From Pseudoalteromonas sp. '520P1 No. 423' (GTDB lineage Bacteria; Pseudomonadota; Gammaproteobacteria; Enterobacterales; Alteromonadaceae), in assembly GCF_001269985.1 (NCBI RefSeq), contig NZ_BBZB01000002.1, forward strand, positions 868,001-932,000: 64,000 nt of DNA. The letters are read 5' to 3'. Numbering within the stretch: the first letter of the stretch is position 1; each line of letters starts with the position of its first letter. Below, piece after piece: positions 41,294 through 50,663 of this stretch. Made by a program: the position numbers and the translations under genes. The notes beneath the pieces are model-generated. The model worked only from the letters and a program-made list of their open reading frames with translations. It was not told the origin of the DNA and did not search any database.

Positions 41294-41307
41294 TTGATTT
41301 AGATCAA
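41294..41307. promoter_or_regulatory. FNR/ANR box
   Basis: TTGAT TTAG ATCAA is an exact match to the FNR consensus TTGATN4ATCAA, 51 bases upstream of the regulator start. It suggests oxygen-dependent control of the regulator and perhaps of the cydAB genes behind it. The remaining DNA to 41,639 contains no gene I can support. Confidence 0.7.
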
Positions 41308-41319
41308 GCTTTTTTTAGT

Positions 41320-41362
41320 AGAATTGGGAATATTCTTTCAAAACTAGATTCTTGTTCTTTAG
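41320..41362. other. Candidate left boundary of the accessory region
   Basis: Contains AGAATTGGGAATATTC (41320-41335), repeated exactly in direct orientation at 63511-63526. It also contains AGATTCTTGTTCTTTAG (41346-41362), matched 16 of 17 in inverted orientation at 63474-63490. The two motif pairs lie at the point where core genes stop and near the right end of the accessory genes. AT-rich sequence makes chance matches possible. Confidence 0.35.
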
Positions 41363-41639
41363 GTTTTTTGGGAAGTGAGTGTGGTGTTAGACGGATTTTG
41401 TAATCAATCAGTAGAAAGTGCTTTTGAGTAATAGAGCAAACTTAATAAGTTTAAAATCATAAAGCTCAGATTAATAGTTGTTGGTTGTATCTTGTACGAA
41501 TAAAGTTAGAACAGAAAATCAGAGCTAACTTTAATTGTTATTTAAACTGGTTGCCGTTCAACTTATCACTTTTAGAATATATTTTGTTACTGGCTAAAAC
41601 CGTATTTTAATTTTATAGAGTTTAATGTTATTCCTCTTA

Positions 41640-43370
41640 TTACACTGTATTAGAATTCAAAGGTTGTATATCTGTCTTTATTTGTTTTGTAGTTTCTTTA
41701 TTATTAATGAAGCTACTTTCATAGAAATCACATAGCACATGCAATGGAACTGGTGTTCTGTTTGAACGACAAGCAGTTAGTAAAATAGGTTCAAGGTTCT
41801 GTTTTATAATGGATAAATTAAAAAAATCATTAGAGTTTTGACATTCGTTGAATACTTGAGCTAGAAGCTTGTCTTTATCTAGTTGAATCGAGGTGAGTTC
41901 TGCCCCATGCAATTTATTTTTAATATAAAAGTGATGCTCTGAGTCATCTTTAGGATACCAATATAACATAGTACAGTGTTGAAAATGTTGATTTACAAAC
42001 TTCAAAATTTCATCATTTAAATTATCAAGTTTATATAATGCCGAAAAGATAGCTAATGTAGGATAAAGAATGCTTGCTTTAGTAACTTTATGTTTATACT
42101 TTATATCCGTTGATGCTGGATGTTCCAAAAGCTCATAAAACTTATTAATATTTGATGGATATTTAGCATTACCTGTATAGCTAATAAATGACAAGTTAAT
42201 TAGATGTGAAATCCATTCTGCAACAAAAGAATCATGTTCGCTATCATAACTTAACAAATAAAGAGCTAAGAATATGTCTATAGCTTGGTCGTCTTTATAA
42301 GGAGATAATAATAATGGGTTGTTAATTATCATTTCTTTAATCGAGCTAGTACACTTTTTTATTTTATCAATAATGTTTTTGTTTTCTTCAGGTTTTATGG
42401 CTAAAAGTTCATTTTGTAAATGAAGACCATAAATAGCAAGTCGGCTTAACAAATCGAATAACTTCAAATTAACACTTACGTCGCTTTGTAAACCAATAGC
42501 TACAGATATCCCATGTTTTATATTCGTATAAGGCAGTATTTTATTTTCAATATAGTCAGATGAAATTTTATTATATGTATTTAATATAGAATAATATGCT
42601 TTTATATTTTTATTGTTTTTACCTTGATCTTTTTTCGCTATTTCCCAAGCGAATAAGATACTTTTTTCGGCAGCAAGGTATGCCGTTTCTATGTTTCCAA
42701 GATCACGACCCCAAGAATATAATATCCATAAACAGACATTTATTTGACTCAATCTTTTAGGCTCAACAATACTTTCATGTTCTAAAATCTTATTCAGCAA
42801 TATAATAAAGTGTTTTATTGAAGATTCTGGATTATCTATTAGTGCAAGTGACTTTCTAAAAAGTGATTGAAGGGGAGAGCTCAATAACTCTTCGTTTAAT
42901 AGATACTCCTCTATATAACCAGCAAGTTTGTCCCCGTTCCAGTTTTCAAAACTAATATTTCCTTGAGTATTTCGCTTTTCGTAGCCAGAGAGATCTTGCT
43001 TAACATTCGTGTTTACATCTCCACCAAAACATGGGCAGATCACTATAGGCTTATTTAAATGTTCAGGTGGAATTCGAGAAGGTATGTAGGCATCTAATAT
43101 TTGTTCTAATGATGGTTTCAGGGATTGAAGAGAGCTAGAAAACCAAGTGGCGCGAGTTAAATTTCCTTCTTTTACTGAGAATAGATAAACACTCTCAACT
43201 CCATTATTGATTGACCCTACAGCTGCTATATCTACGCCAAATTCAGGGGTGCCACGCATTGGCTTCGTATATACATTTAGGCCCATTTGACTTAATAAGT
43301 CAGGCAAAATAGCATCTAACTCCTCTCTTTCCTGTAATAGCCCTAAATACTCCTTTATGATTAGTTTCAT
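41640..43370 (-). CDS. Unknown protein with PD-(D/E)xK nuclease-like N-terminus
   Basis: A 576-aa soluble protein I cannot assign to a named family. The first ~160 residues resemble a restriction-endonuclease-like fold: helical lead-in LLQEREELDAILPDLLSQMG, then GTPEFGVDIAAVG (Asp47) and, 18 residues on, VYLFSVKEGN with Ser65-x-Lys67, a D...(E/S)xK pattern as in Mrr-like nucleases. Residues ~170-560 are helix-rich with no further motif I recognise. It overlaps its upstream partner (43,367-45,085) by 4 bases (ATGA), so the two are translationally coupled. The neighbouring Sir2-HerA defence pair suggests an antiviral role; that is inference only. Confidence 0.6.
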   Translation of the reverse strand: MKLIIKEYLGLLQEREELDAILPDLLSQMGLNVYTKPMRGTPEFGVDIAAVGSINNGVESVYLFSVKEGNLTRATWFSSSLQSLKPSLEQILDAYIPSRIPPEHLNKPIVICPCFGGDVNTNVKQDLSGYEKRNTQGNISFENWNGDKLAGYIEEYLLNEELLSSPLQSLFRKSLALIDNPESSIKHFIILLNKILEHESIVEPKRLSQINVCLWILYSWGRDLGNIETAYLAAEKSILFAWEIAKKDQGKNNKNIKAYYSILNTYNKISSDYIENKILPYTNIKHGISVAIGLQSDVSVNLKLFDLLSRLAIYGLHLQNELLAIKPEENKNIIDKIKKCTSSIKEMIINNPLLLSPYKDDQAIDIFLALYLLSYDSEHDSFVAEWISHLINLSFISYTGNAKYPSNINKFYELLEHPASTDIKYKHKVTKASILYPTLAIFSALYKLDNLNDEILKFVNQHFQHCTMLYWYPKDDSEHHFYIKNKLHGAELTSIQLDKDKLLAQVFNECQNSNDFFNLSIIKQNLEPILLTACRSNRTPVPLHVLCDFYESSFINNKETTKQIKTDIQPLNSNTV

Positions 43371-45085
43371 TCAAATTCTCCATTTCTAAAAGCACAAAGC
43401 ATATAGTTAAGGTTTATAGGGTCTAAAGTTTCTAGTTGAGGTAGTTCCATTGAAAAGCTATGAGGGTGAAGTTCATGTTCTGATCTAACCGTCTTTCCTG
43501 TAGAGGGAGTATATTGAGTTATCATTTTATTCGAGTAAAGTAGGTGTACTTTATTAGAAAAAAATAGTTCAGTAAGTGCTCCTTTTGGGGCTTCTTCAAA
43601 ACCTTTTTCAAACTGTTGGTTCATATAGTTATTGTGTTGCTCATAATGGCTAAGGGGAGCAAATAGTTCAGGAATGTGGATCTGCCTTAGCTGCAAGGAA
43701 TGTTGTTCCATTTTAGATTTCAATATTTCTAGTTTATGACTTATTTCAGGATCTTTTTTTTCAATTATAAGATTTAAATATTTACCTAACTCACCAGGGT
43801 AGCTGATCAGTAGAGGATCGAATAAAAGTTTTTCTACTTCTATTTGGCTTTTTTCATCTACTATTTTTAGAATTGAAACTAAGTAACTAGCTATAGTTAT
43901 CGGATGTGTGAAAAGCCAGCCAAAGGCTTTTTTAGCAGCTTTAATTGGATTTTGTTGTTCCAATTCTGAAATATATTCTATCTCTAAATTTTTGTTATTT
44001 TTTTGACTTATCAATTGATACGCAATTTTTGATAATCGGTACTCTTTAGATAAAAATAGTTTTGTAAGTAAATAAGAATAAGCTTTTGGATTTTCTGCTA
44101 TTTTATGTGAAAAACTTGAAAATAAATCAATATTAATTGACTGATTATTTTTAATAAATTCAAAAAAAATTTTTGACGGATAAAAATCATCATTACCATT
44201 TAATAGGCCATATAAAAATAGATCTAAGTTAGCTACAAATTGAGTCTTATCGATAAAATTACCATGAATTAATTTCACAACCTTAAAAATCAGATCCTTA
44301 TTTAGGTAGGTTTGGTGATGAGAAATGTTATTAAAAAAAACTTCAAATAGTTCTACGTTATCTTTCTCAGGAATGATTGATAAAACTTCATCATACGATG
44401 TATCCTTTTTGAATTGTGATATCCAAAATATAACATTAATTAGTTCTGACTTGATATTTTCGGAGCTCTCTGTATTAAACTGTTTTATTAGCTCAGGGAT
44501 TTTGAAGTTATCTATTTCTTTTTGAGTTTTTAAACTATATAAAAACATTGATTCTATGGCACTTTTACGATGAAAATCTACTTTGGAACGTAATAGTTTA
44601 TTAGTTATAGCTATATATTCTTCATAGCTAATCTCGTAGTAAGCAGTTAGGAAAAAAACTAATAAATCAGAGTCTAACTTAGGCTCTATTCCACTTTTAA
44701 TAATTTCTAAAGTGCTTACTAAATCCTTAGAATTTTCTTTGAAGTAATTTATCAACCCATCCCTAGCCCAATAGCAATTAGATATATAAGAGTTACTTTT
44801 TGATAAATGATTAATACAATTAATTACTTCAGATATAGGCGATTGTAAATGAGACAGAGCTTTATTGTAAATTTTTCGAATAGTATGAGAGTTGGCTTCC
44901 TCGTTCTTTGATATATCAATTTCAGAGAGCATAAAATTTAAATTGAATATATTATCGTTATGAAGTTTTACAATTTTATTTGCAATGTTGATTGTTTCTT
45001 CATGATCCAAATGTTTTTCATGAAGTAAAAAATTTTTAATATTGCCTTGATTGGCACTTTCTAAAATTTCATCTAAATATGACAC
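43367..45085 (-). CDS. Unknown large helical protein, partner of the nuclease-like protein
   Basis: A 572-aa protein without signal peptide or membrane helices. It is Lys/Asn/Glu/Ile-rich and appears almost entirely alpha-helical, with helix pairs reminiscent of HEAT-type repeats in residues ~60-400 (for example LRSKVDFHRKSAIESMFLYS). The C-terminal ~100 residues are different, with a proline- and histidine-containing segment (SEHELHPHSFSMELPQLETL). No catalytic motif is seen. First gene of a two-gene operon; its start lies 490 bases from the divergent Sir2 gene. Much lower in GC than the core genes to the left. Function unknown. Confidence 0.6.
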   Translation of the reverse strand: MSYLDEILESANQGNIKNFLLHEKHLDHEETINIANKIVKLHNDNIFNLNFMLSEIDISKNEEANSHTIRKIYNKALSHLQSPISEVINCINHLSKSNSYISNCYWARDGLINYFKENSKDLVSTLEIIKSGIEPKLDSDLLVFFLTAYYEISYEEYIAITNKLLRSKVDFHRKSAIESMFLYSLKTQKEIDNFKIPELIKQFNTESSENIKSELINVIFWISQFKKDTSYDEVLSIIPEKDNVELFEVFFNNISHHQTYLNKDLIFKVVKLIHGNFIDKTQFVANLDLFLYGLLNGNDDFYPSKIFFEFIKNNQSINIDLFSSFSHKIAENPKAYSYLLTKLFLSKEYRLSKIAYQLISQKNNKNLEIEYISELEQQNPIKAAKKAFGWLFTHPITIASYLVSILKIVDEKSQIEVEKLLFDPLLISYPGELGKYLNLIIEKKDPEISHKLEILKSKMEQHSLQLRQIHIPELFAPLSHYEQHNNYMNQQFEKGFEEAPKGALTELFFSNKVHLLYSNKMITQYTPSTGKTVRSEHELHPHSFSMELPQLETLDPINLNYMLCAFRNGEFE

Positions 45086-45294
45086 TGTTAGTCCATTAAC
45101 ATCTTTAAATTCTGATAATTACATCACTTTTTTACTATTATTGAAATGAATTTATACGAGATTACTCAATAGGCATAAACTTTATAGCCTAATTAGGTCT
45201 AGGTGTCTTTGGCAGTTTAATTATTCTAAAAATAAAAGCTGTAGTAAAAGTAGGCTTATAATGATTTTAACTTCAAAGCTACCTTTAGGTTCTA

Positions 45295-45320
45295 AGCCAC
45301 TTATTTTGTGGTAAGTGGCT
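45295..45320. repeat. Inverted repeat in the divergent intergenic region
   Basis: AGCCACTTA / TAAGTGGCT, a perfect 9-bp stem with an 8-base loop, no T-run. It sits between two outward-facing operons (45,086-45,575), so it may be an operator or mRNA structure. Nothing else is supported in this 490-bp gap. Confidence 0.4.
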
Positions 45321-45575
45321 ATGAAGGATTTCAATAGGTTTTTAACCATAATTTTCTCTGATTCACTACAAACGTAAAATCACCTTAAAGAATACAAATT
45401 AGTAAATTTTATTTAGATAGATCATATGATTAAGACTTATTTTTATATACAACATATATTTATTTGATACACTAAATTTAAGATTAATTTGGGTCTGTTC
45501 AGTATTATTTTTCTTAATAATAGCTTTAAGAAAATATGATAAGCAGTTTTTAAAAAATATAGTTATAGGACATTC

Positions 45576-46589
45576 ATGCCAACTTTTGATTATTTTAAGC
45601 AAGCTCAAAGTTACTATGCTCAATCTCCCGCAATAATTCTAGGGAGTGGGGCTTCAGCAGCCTTCGGCATGTCAGGTATGGGGGCATTAGCTGACCATCT
45701 TAAATCTAGCGTGGATAACTCAAGTTTAGAGGCGGATGAATGTATTGAGTGGGATAAATTTGTCACGCTACTTGATAAAAATGTTGATTTAGAAACTGCA
45801 CTGCACCAAGTCAACTTGTCAGATAGATTGACGGCGGAGGTTGTGAGAAACACATGGTCATTGATAACCCCTGAAGATTTGAAAATTTTCAATAATTCAT
45901 TGAGTATACGTAATTTTTTTCCTTTAGGTCGTTTGTTGAATGATTACTTTAAAAGTACCGCCACATCTATTGATATTATCACGACAAACTATGATCGTTT
46001 AGGTGAGTATTCGTGTGAGCAAGAAGGATTTCACCATTACACAGGTTTTTCTCATGGTTTTAGGAGGCTGTTAAAAGAGCCTGAATACTTACGGTGCGAA
46101 CGAGTAGTTAATATTTGGAAAGTGCATGGGTCACTTGACTGGTTTAAGTCAAATACGAGTGAAGTTGTTGGGTTTGGTAATGTTACAGAAATACCTAATG
46201 ATTTTACTCCTCAAATAGTTACACCAGGAACTGAAAAATATCGTATTACTCACTTAGAGCCATTTCGAACCATTATAGCAAAGGCTGATCATGCAATAGA
46301 GAATGCTAAAAGTTATTTAGCAATTGGCTTTGGGTTTAACGATCAACACATACAAGAAAAGCTCATTCAAAAATGTTTGAGAGATAAAGCTAGCATTACA
46401 GTAATAACTTATCAATTAAGTGATGCTACTAAAGCATTTTTATTTGAAAGTGGCATCGAAAACTTTATCGCAATAGAGCGAGGCTCCAATGATGATGAGT
46501 CAATCATATATTCATCCATGATTGACTCACCCATTACAGTAGGCGAAGACCATTGGACATTACATGGTTATTTAAATTTAATTCTTTAA
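45576..46589 (+). CDS. SIR2-family protein of a Sir2-HerA defence system
   Basis: SIR2-like NAD-binding/NADase-type protein, 337 aa, starting at ATG 45576 with AGGA six bases upstream. Rossmann motif ILGSGASAAFGMSGMG (residues 21-36), TTNYDRLGEYSCEQ and the catalytic-type His in WKVHGSLDWF match the SIR2 core; SYLAIGFGFNDQH is the late NAD-contact strand. The next gene, ten bases downstream, encodes a HerA-type ATPase. That pairing is the known Sir2-HerA antiphage system, in which the two proteins form a large complex that depletes NAD and degrades nucleic acid. It is probably expressed as a two-gene operon. Confidence 0.9.
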   Translation: MPTFDYFKQAQSYYAQSPAIILGSGASAAFGMSGMGALADHLKSSVDNSSLEADECIEWDKFVTLLDKNVDLETALHQVNLSDRLTAEVVRNTWSLITPEDLKIFNNSLSIRNFFPLGRLLNDYFKSTATSIDIITTNYDRLGEYSCEQEGFHHYTGFSHGFRRLLKEPEYLRCERVVNIWKVHGSLDWFKSNTSEVVGFGNVTEIPNDFTPQIVTPGTEKYRITHLEPFRTIIAKADHAIENAKSYLAIGFGFNDQHIQEKLIQKCLRDKASITVITYQLSDATKAFLFESGIENFIAIERGSNDDESIIYSSMIDSPITVGEDHWTLHGYLNLIL

Positions 46590-46598
46590 GGAGAAAGT

Positions 46599-48329
46599 AT
46601 GCCTCTATTTAATTATTCAGACGATGACGCTTTAGGTAAAGTTATATCGGTTGATACGACAACAATTATTGTAGAAGTTGATAATGCTGAGCTTTTAAAA
46701 CGATTACAAGTAAATCGTTTGGCAGTTTTACAAAGTAGTAAACAAGGACAGCATTTAATTGGGTTAATAAGCCAAGTTACTAGAAAAAAAATTGGTGAAA
46801 TATTAGATGATAACGATTCTGAAGCGCTAAATGAATTAAATTTATGCAAGGTTGCATTAATTGGCACATTCTTAAACCGTGATGGTGCAGAGGCAAATGT
46901 ATTTAGGAGAACTTTAGAAAGCGTTCCTGAAATCGATGCAAACTGTTTTGCTTTAGAAGGCGAAAACCTGACGGGCTTTATGCGTATTCTATCGAAAGTA
47001 GGTAACGAAGCCACTTCTTTAACATTAGGGCACTATACTCTAGATGATCAAGCTACAGCATACTTAAATGGAAACAAGTTTTTTCAGCGACATGCTTTTA
47101 TCGGTGGTAGTACGGGGTCAGGTAAGTCGTGGACTACAGCAAAAATTATTGAACAGATGGCAAACCTAGAGGCATCTAATGCAATAGTTTTTGATTTGCA
47201 TGGTGAATATGAGCCATTAAATCAAAATGGAATTCAACATTTTAAAGTAGCTGGCCCCGCAGATATAGAGGCTGGCAGCACACTGATGGATGGTGTTATC
47301 TTCTTACCTTATTGGTTATTGTCATATGAAGCGCTTGTATCTATGTTTGTAGAACGAAGCGACCAAAACGCTCCTAATCAGTCAATGATAATGTCTAGAG
47401 AAGTTAACGCTGCAAAACAGAAGTATCTAACCAATGGTGGACATACAGATGTGCTTGATAATTTCACCGTAGATAGCCCCGTTCCATTCGATATTCAGGA
47501 TTTAATCACTGAACTCAATGATATTAATACTGAACAAGTACCTGGAGCTAGAGCTGGAACAACAAAAGCAGGTGAGTTTAACGGAAAGTTGAGCCGCATG
47601 ATCGCACGTTTAGAAAATAAAATGACAGATAGACGGTTAGGTTTTTTATTTCAAGGTGGAGCAGACACTATGCAGTTTGGTTGGCTTGAAAGTTTGACAA
47701 CTGCATTGATGGGGAGTAGTTCTGAAAATGGGACTGGAGGAATAAAAATAATCAACTTCTCTGAAGTACCCTCTGATATTTTACCCCTTATAGTGTCTTT
47801 AGTTGCTCGGATTGCTTTTTCCCTACAGCAGTGGACGCCATCTGATTTAAGGCATCCTGTGGCACTTATGTGTGATGAAGCTCATTTGTATATGCCTCAA
47901 CGAAATACAGCAGGAGCATCAGATGATATTTCTTTGGATATATTCGAACGTATAGCTAAAGAAGGGCGAAAGTACGGTGTTAGTCTTGTTGTTATTAGTC
48001 AACGCCCTTCGGAAGTAAATAAAACAATGCTAAGTCAGTGTAGTAATTTTATATCTATGCGATTAACTAATTCCGACGATCAGTCCGTTATAAGGAAATT
48101 GTTACCTGATAGCTTAGGCGGATTTAGCGATATTCTACCAACGTTAGATACTGGTGAGGCATTAATTGTTGGTGATGCTTGTTTGTTGCCAAGTCGAATA
48201 CGTATTGATGAACCTATAAATAAACCTAATAGTGGTACAGTGAATTTTTGGGATGAATGGCAAGAAGCTACCCCTGCTGACCGATTAACAACGGCAATTG
48301 ATAATTGGCGAAAGCAAAATATGAGGTAG
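46599..48329 (+). CDS. HerA-type ATPase/helicase of a Sir2-HerA defence system
   Basis: Hexameric FtsK/HerA-fold ATPase, 576 aa, with an excellent AAGGAGA ribosome site. An N-terminal HAS-barrel-like beta region (about residues 11-60) precedes the Walker A GSTGSGKS (170-177), a DLHGEYEPL motif, Walker B ALMCDEAHLY and a sensor-like VVISQRPSEVNKT. These are standard HerA/DUF87 features. The C-terminal brace (SGTVNFWDEWQEATPADR) is also typical. It pairs with the SIR2 gene directly upstream. Confidence 0.92.
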   Translation: MPLFNYSDDDALGKVISVDTTTIIVEVDNAELLKRLQVNRLAVLQSSKQGQHLIGLISQVTRKKIGEILDDNDSEALNELNLCKVALIGTFLNRDGAEANVFRRTLESVPEIDANCFALEGENLTGFMRILSKVGNEATSLTLGHYTLDDQATAYLNGNKFFQRHAFIGGSTGSGKSWTTAKIIEQMANLEASNAIVFDLHGEYEPLNQNGIQHFKVAGPADIEAGSTLMDGVIFLPYWLLSYEALVSMFVERSDQNAPNQSMIMSREVNAAKQKYLTNGGHTDVLDNFTVDSPVPFDIQDLITELNDINTEQVPGARAGTTKAGEFNGKLSRMIARLENKMTDRRLGFLFQGGADTMQFGWLESLTTALMGSSSENGTGGIKIINFSEVPSDILPLIVSLVARIAFSLQQWTPSDLRHPVALMCDEAHLYMPQRNTAGASDDISLDIFERIAKEGRKYGVSLVVISQRPSEVNKTMLSQCSNFISMRLTNSDDQSVIRKLLPDSLGGFSDILPTLDTGEALIVGDACLLPSRIRIDEPINKPNSGTVNFWDEWQEATPADRLTTAIDNWRKQNMR

Positions 48330-48432
48330 TAGTGTTGCTGGACTTCTAAGCTTTCACGAGACATATATGATAGTAGCAATATATCTCTTTTGAGTGTAAA
48401 GAAAAGAAGTTCAGCCATTAGTTGTATTAGCC

Positions 48433-49587
48433 TTAGAAAATTGTATCGGCTAGTTTTTGCATTGATAATTTGGCTTCATAAGGTATTTCTGGTAAATTTA
48501 ACCCGTCATAACCACCGACTTCTAAAGGCCCGTATCCATCCCATTCTTCACCTGTATATCTATTAATTGCAATATGTTTATCTTGCGTAATATCGAAGCC
48601 GTTTTGTAGTCCGTAATAGTACCAGAACCATTTTTCGTTATTAGACATAGAAGTTTTAAGTGATGATTCATCTTCGCCAAAATATGAATCACTACTATTT
48701 ATATAAAATGCAATAGCTTCTTTAGAGGGGTAATTTAATAAGGTAAGGATATTCCAGCTTGTATATAATTCATGAAATTTAGGTGAATGTTTAACAAGTT
48801 CTTTTTCGAATAAATAGTCTAATGATTTAACCACTAAATGGGGAGCTTCCTGAAATAGACTTGTCCATTTAGATTCATGCTCAGAGTAGAATATATCTGA
48901 AAAAGATTTAGTTGATTGAGGTTTGTTTAAGTTACTGAATTCTAGGTGCTCTCTTTCATTAGTTAACTCACTTAATAACTCTTGAAATGGTTGTATTGCC
49001 ATAAAATTATCGGCTACTGAATTTCTAAGAGGAGAGAGTTCCTCTCCTGCGAGTCGTTTTTCGTACCAATAATCACCAGCTATGTTATCAGAATCACTTT
49101 CGTAGTAATCCAACTCACTAGTACAAAGCACTAAACCACACAAAAGAGCATCAGTTGAACCTTGCTTAATTAATACCCTTAATTGGGTAATGAAGTCTGA
49201 ATGAAGTCGTGTTACTTCCTTAACGTCATCAAGTTTGTCTAATTCATCTAAGTAAATAGCTTCATCTAAACTTATTAAATAATGAGCTATGTTTTCAAGG
49301 GTAGACTTTTCGAAAGAGTAATTCAGATCACTAATAGATTTAGCAATTTTTAATGCTGTAGCAGCTTCATAATTCAAGTTTAATGCCCGCTCAAAACTTT
49401 GTTTTTGTGAGTGCTCTTTTTCTCTTGTTGTTATTTTTTTGATAGGGTCATTACACGCTTGAAAAGCAGCATAACTACCATAACCATAATAGGCAGATAC
49501 AAACTCATAAAGGTGGGATTTCTTAGCTTTAAAGTTTTCTGGAAGTAATGCTGAATGTAGAGTGTGAACTAAAGTTTTGATATTCAT
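48433..49587 (-). CDS. Unknown protein with conserved-looking N-terminal motif
   Basis: I use the ATG at 49587 (MNIKTLVHTLHSALLPENFK, 384 aa); upstream in-frame TTG and ATG codons lack ribosome sites. The N-terminal LPENFKAKKSHLYEFVSAYY followed by GYGSYAAFQA resembles an N-terminal module I have seen on assorted gammaproteobacterial hypothetical proteins, sometimes labelled glyoxalase-related; I cannot confirm that. The remainder is acidic and helix-rich, ending with a short WYYYGLQNGFD segment. It is convergent with the HerA gene. Membership in the defence system is possible but unsupported. Confidence 0.55.
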   Translation of the reverse strand: MNIKTLVHTLHSALLPENFKAKKSHLYEFVSAYYGYGSYAAFQACNDPIKKITTREKEHSQKQSFERALNLNYEAATALKIAKSISDLNYSFEKSTLENIAHYLISLDEAIYLDELDKLDDVKEVTRLHSDFITQLRVLIKQGSTDALLCGLVLCTSELDYYESDSDNIAGDYWYEKRLAGEELSPLRNSVADNFMAIQPFQELLSELTNEREHLEFSNLNKPQSTKSFSDIFYSEHESKWTSLFQEAPHLVVKSLDYLFEKELVKHSPKFHELYTSWNILTLLNYPSKEAIAFYINSSDSYFGEDESSLKTSMSNNEKWFWYYYGLQNGFDITQDKHIAINRYTGEEWDGYGPLEVGGYDGLNLPEIPYEAKLSMQKLADTIF

Positions 49588-49878
49588 TATAAACATATCC
49601 ATATGCTTGAGGCAGAACTCTGCTGGCAATCAATACCACACGCGATTACGGCTGACTTCTCAAGCTACGTAATGTTTACAAAATTTATGAATCATTAGTT
49701 TTCTATCTTTCGATGAGGTTGCTGTTTTTCACTCGCGTGCAAGTGTGGCTAGCGCCTTGATTTAAAGAATATAATTATTATTCTAAGATTGCAATCTAGA
49801 TATTTGTTTTTGTATATTTAAGACTTTAAAGTTGTTAATATTTTAGAATAAAAGATTGATAAATTAATGGATTAAACT

Positions 49879-50631
49879 ATGGATGGAAGGATACTCGCTG
49901 CTGTAATTGGAATCTTAATTACATCGCTATTTACTGCATTTGCATACTACCGAAAATTACAACATGAAAAAGTAAAAACAAAGAAAAGTATTCTATATTT
50001 CCTACTTGAATACCGTCATTTAATAAAAACGCATTATGTTGACTCTCGTGAAATATCTAAAAAATATATGAAGTATTGTGTAGAGCATTTTAAGAAAATT
50101 GGTTTTTGGCAGGAAGATAATTCAAATATAGAGATTGAAGCTCTTATATCTGAATTCATGGGGAATTTAATTAATAATGGCAAACCAACAATTGATGATG
50201 AATTTATTAGCTCATATGGAAAACGTTTAGAAGAATTAGCTAAGGATGATCCTTTTTTAGCACATAAACTTAGAGGAAATGAGGGCTTATTTTCGGCAGT
50301 TGAGATTACTAATCAATATGTTGATAGCTTGAAAAAATCAGATGTATTTGAAGAGAATGTCATCTTTACTGAGATCATAAATAAGAATCTAGCTGGGCAT
50401 ACAGATGAAAATATCAAAGCTCTACTAAAAGAAATAGATAAAGACATTAAAAGTGTCGCAAAAGAAATGGACTGGAGCACAAGGTATAAGTGCTGGAAAA
50501 TAACAAAAGATATAGAAAAGCCACCGATCAATTTTGATGGATTGGGATTGACTGAAGAGTTAAATAAAATGCTTAAACAGGTTGTTGAAACTTTAAAATC
50601 AAAAGAAAACATAGCTCAAAAAAATATGTGA
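49879..50631 (+). CDS. Membrane-anchored protein of unknown function
   Basis: A 250-aa protein with one N-terminal membrane helix (about residues 4-23, ILAAVIGILITSLFTAFAYY) followed by a basic stretch, so the remaining ~225 residues probably face the cytoplasm. That part is charged and helical (FLLEYRHLIKTHYVDSREIS; DKDIKSVAKEMDWSTRYKCW). No domain recognised. The PLD-like gene starts 32 bases downstream on the same strand, so the two are likely one operon. The intergenic DNA on the left (49,630-49,878) shows nothing certain. Confidence 0.6.
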   Translation: MDGRILAAVIGILITSLFTAFAYYRKLQHEKVKTKKSILYFLLEYRHLIKTHYVDSREISKKYMKYCVEHFKKIGFWQEDNSNIEIEALISEFMGNLINNGKPTIDDEFISSYGKRLEELAKDDPFLAHKLRGNEGLFSAVEITNQYVDSLKKSDVFEENVIFTEIINKNLAGHTDENIKALLKEIDKDIKSVAKEMDWSTRYKCWKITKDIEKPPINFDGLGLTEELNKMLKQVVETLKSKENIAQKNM

Positions 50632-50663
50632 AACATTTCAGAAAAGGTAATTAATTTATAAAT

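Noticed and set aside
45399..45623. Minus-strand 74-codon frame ahead of the Sir2 gene
   Set aside because: Overlaps the Sir2 start, low complexity, AT-rich, no ribosome site and no family resemblance.
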